From assembly GCA_900545715.1 (NCBI GenBank), contig URAJ01000007.1, positions 9,298-73,297 on the forward strand: a DNA stretch of 64,000 bases, read 5' to 3'. The stretch is from an uncultured Opitutales bacterium. Its GTDB lineage: Bacteria; Verrucomicrobiota; Verrucomicrobiia; Opitutales; Intestinicryptomonadaceae. The notes under the pieces were generated by a model. It saw only the letters and a list, made by a program, of their open reading frames with translations, made no database searches and was not told the origin of the DNA. Positions 63,175 through 64,000 of this stretch are shown here, piece by piece; positions within the stretch are counted from its first letter, which is position 1; each line of letters begins with the position of its first letter. Position numbers and translations under genes: made by a program.

Positions 63175-64000
63175 AGTTATTTTTCACGGTTTTGTGCGCG
63201 GCGCTCTTTTCATATTGCGCGGCCGCGCGGGAGGTTGCGGACGCGTCGGGAAGGATTTTTGACTTCGGCGCTCCACCCACTGCGGCGACTGTCGTTCCAA
63301 ACATATCGCAAGAAGTCTATGCAATCGGCGCGCAGGATTTTCTTTTGGGCAATTCAAACTATTGCACTTATCCTGAGGACGCAAAACTTAAGCCAAAGCT
63401 CGGCGGGCTTCTCAATCCCGACTACGAGAAGATTGCAAAGGCTGCGCCGGAGATATTCCTCTTGCCGCTCAGCCCGACGGGAAGGGCGATTGCGCGCAGG
63501 TTGGAGTCGGTCGGCGTGCGGCCATTTTTTCTGAATACTGAGGGATTGGAGAATGTTGCGAAGGATATTTTGCTGCTCGGAAAAGTTTTTTTTAAAGATG
63601 CGGCGGCGGAAAAAATAGCGCGCGATTTTGATGCGGAAATCCGCGACGAGCGCGGCAGACAGACAGGGCGCGGCAGGAAGGCCCTGTTTATGTTCGGCAA
63701 TATGGCGGCGGGCAGGGGCTCTTTTGTCGGCGGACTGCTCGTCGCGTGCGGGCTAAAAAATTGCGCAGACGCTGCGGGCGCGCCGTGGCCGGTATTGTCC
63801 CGCGAATTTATAGTATCCGCCGCGCCAGAAATAATTTTTGCGGAGGTTTCATCTTCCGCCGACGAAAGCGAGATTATGCGGCGGTTTAAGTCCGACCCCG
63901 CGTGGGCATCGACGCCGGCGGTAAAAGGCTCCAAAATTTGTTTCATACACCGCGACATCGCGACGATCCCGAGCCCGCGCGTCTTGGAGGCGCTGCGGAT
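63171..64000 (+). CDS. BtuF-like periplasmic substrate-binding protein, partial at window end
   Basis: Open from ATG 63171 to the end of the window (276 codons, truncated). Signal peptide MKLFFTVLCAALFSYCAAA is followed by a TroA/BtuF-type fold: VADASGRIFDFGAPPTAATVV, AQDFLLGNSN, PEIFLLPLSPTGRAIARRLESVG and LLLGKVFFKD; these proteins deliver cobalamin or ferric siderophores to an ABC transporter. ATGA overlap with the preceding gene. Missing C-terminus and the missing permease and ATPase would lie downstream of the window. Confidence 0.85.
   Translation, partial: MKLFFTVLCAALFSYCAAAREVADASGRIFDFGAPPTAATVVPNISQEVYAIGAQDFLLGNSNYCTYPEDAKLKPKLGGLLNPDYEKIAKAAPEIFLLPLSPTGRAIARRLESVGVRPFFLNTEGLENVAKDILLLGKVFFKDAAAEKIARDFDAEIRDERGRQTGRGRKALFMFGNMAAGRGSFVGGLLVACGLKNCADAAGAPWPVLSREFIVSAAPEIIFAEVSSSADESEIMRRFKSDPAWASTPAVKGSKICFIHRDIATIPSPRVLEALR

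Overview
The window looks like a chromosomal piece of a Verrucomicrobiota-type bacterium, probably near the Opitutae. This is an inference from gene content: an exosortase, a DUF1080 protein, GTP-dependent PEP carboxykinase, a type I QueF, exported glycan-active proteins, many signal peptides and mostly weak Shine-Dalgarno sites. I saw no rRNA, tRNA, complete IS element, integrase, phage module or cas gene. Most of the DNA is housekeeping; the accessory signal is concentrated at about 44.2-48.0 kb.

Layout. 0-5.4 kb: an RlmD/TrmA-type methyltransferase divergent from a SpoU methyltransferase, then a leftward group of an enoyl reductase-like MDR protein, queF and an HtrA-like protease. 5.8-12.5 kb: M3 oligopeptidase, a DUF1080 protein and a 1287-residue exported GH-A/GH42-like protein. 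13.1-18.3 kb, leftward: an exported coiled-coil protein, priA and an unknown exported protein. 18.5-29.1 kb, leftward: rpmI-rplT, then a long run pheS-pheT-tatC-oppA-like-fused oppB/oppC-like. 29.6-33.5 kb, rightward: DUF6786-like lipoprotein, M42 peptidase, hemD and two crcB genes. 33.9-34.6 kb: a flavin reductase-rubredoxin fusion behind a probable Fur-type operator.

35-39.3 kb, leftward: topB, a class V aminotransferase and panD. 39.8-42.2 kb: a Tat-exported PHP protein divergent from an exosortase. 42.4-44.2 kb: pckG. 44.8-48.0 kb: an AT-rich accessory stretch with a trypsin-like protease, a DUF805 gene, and a 240-bp perfect duplicate of the 3' end of sucD. 48-50 kb: sucD and sucC. 50.7-56.5 kb, rightward: recJ, then tyrA, a fused aroA-cmk and plsC. 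56.6-64 kb: an SMR exporter, a beta-helix secreted protein, a Sua5-type tRNA modification enzyme, rpsR, a GT39 transferase, a VC0807-like membrane protein, and a BtuF-like binding protein cut by the window end.

The strongest unexplained signals are the sucD direct repeat enclosing AT-rich DNA with a DUF805 gene, a set of hairpin repeats spaced 62-65 bp between rplT and pheS, a 22-bp piece of recJ repeated upstream of recJ, and decayed coding remnants in several intergenic gaps. I found no clear new defence or mobile system.
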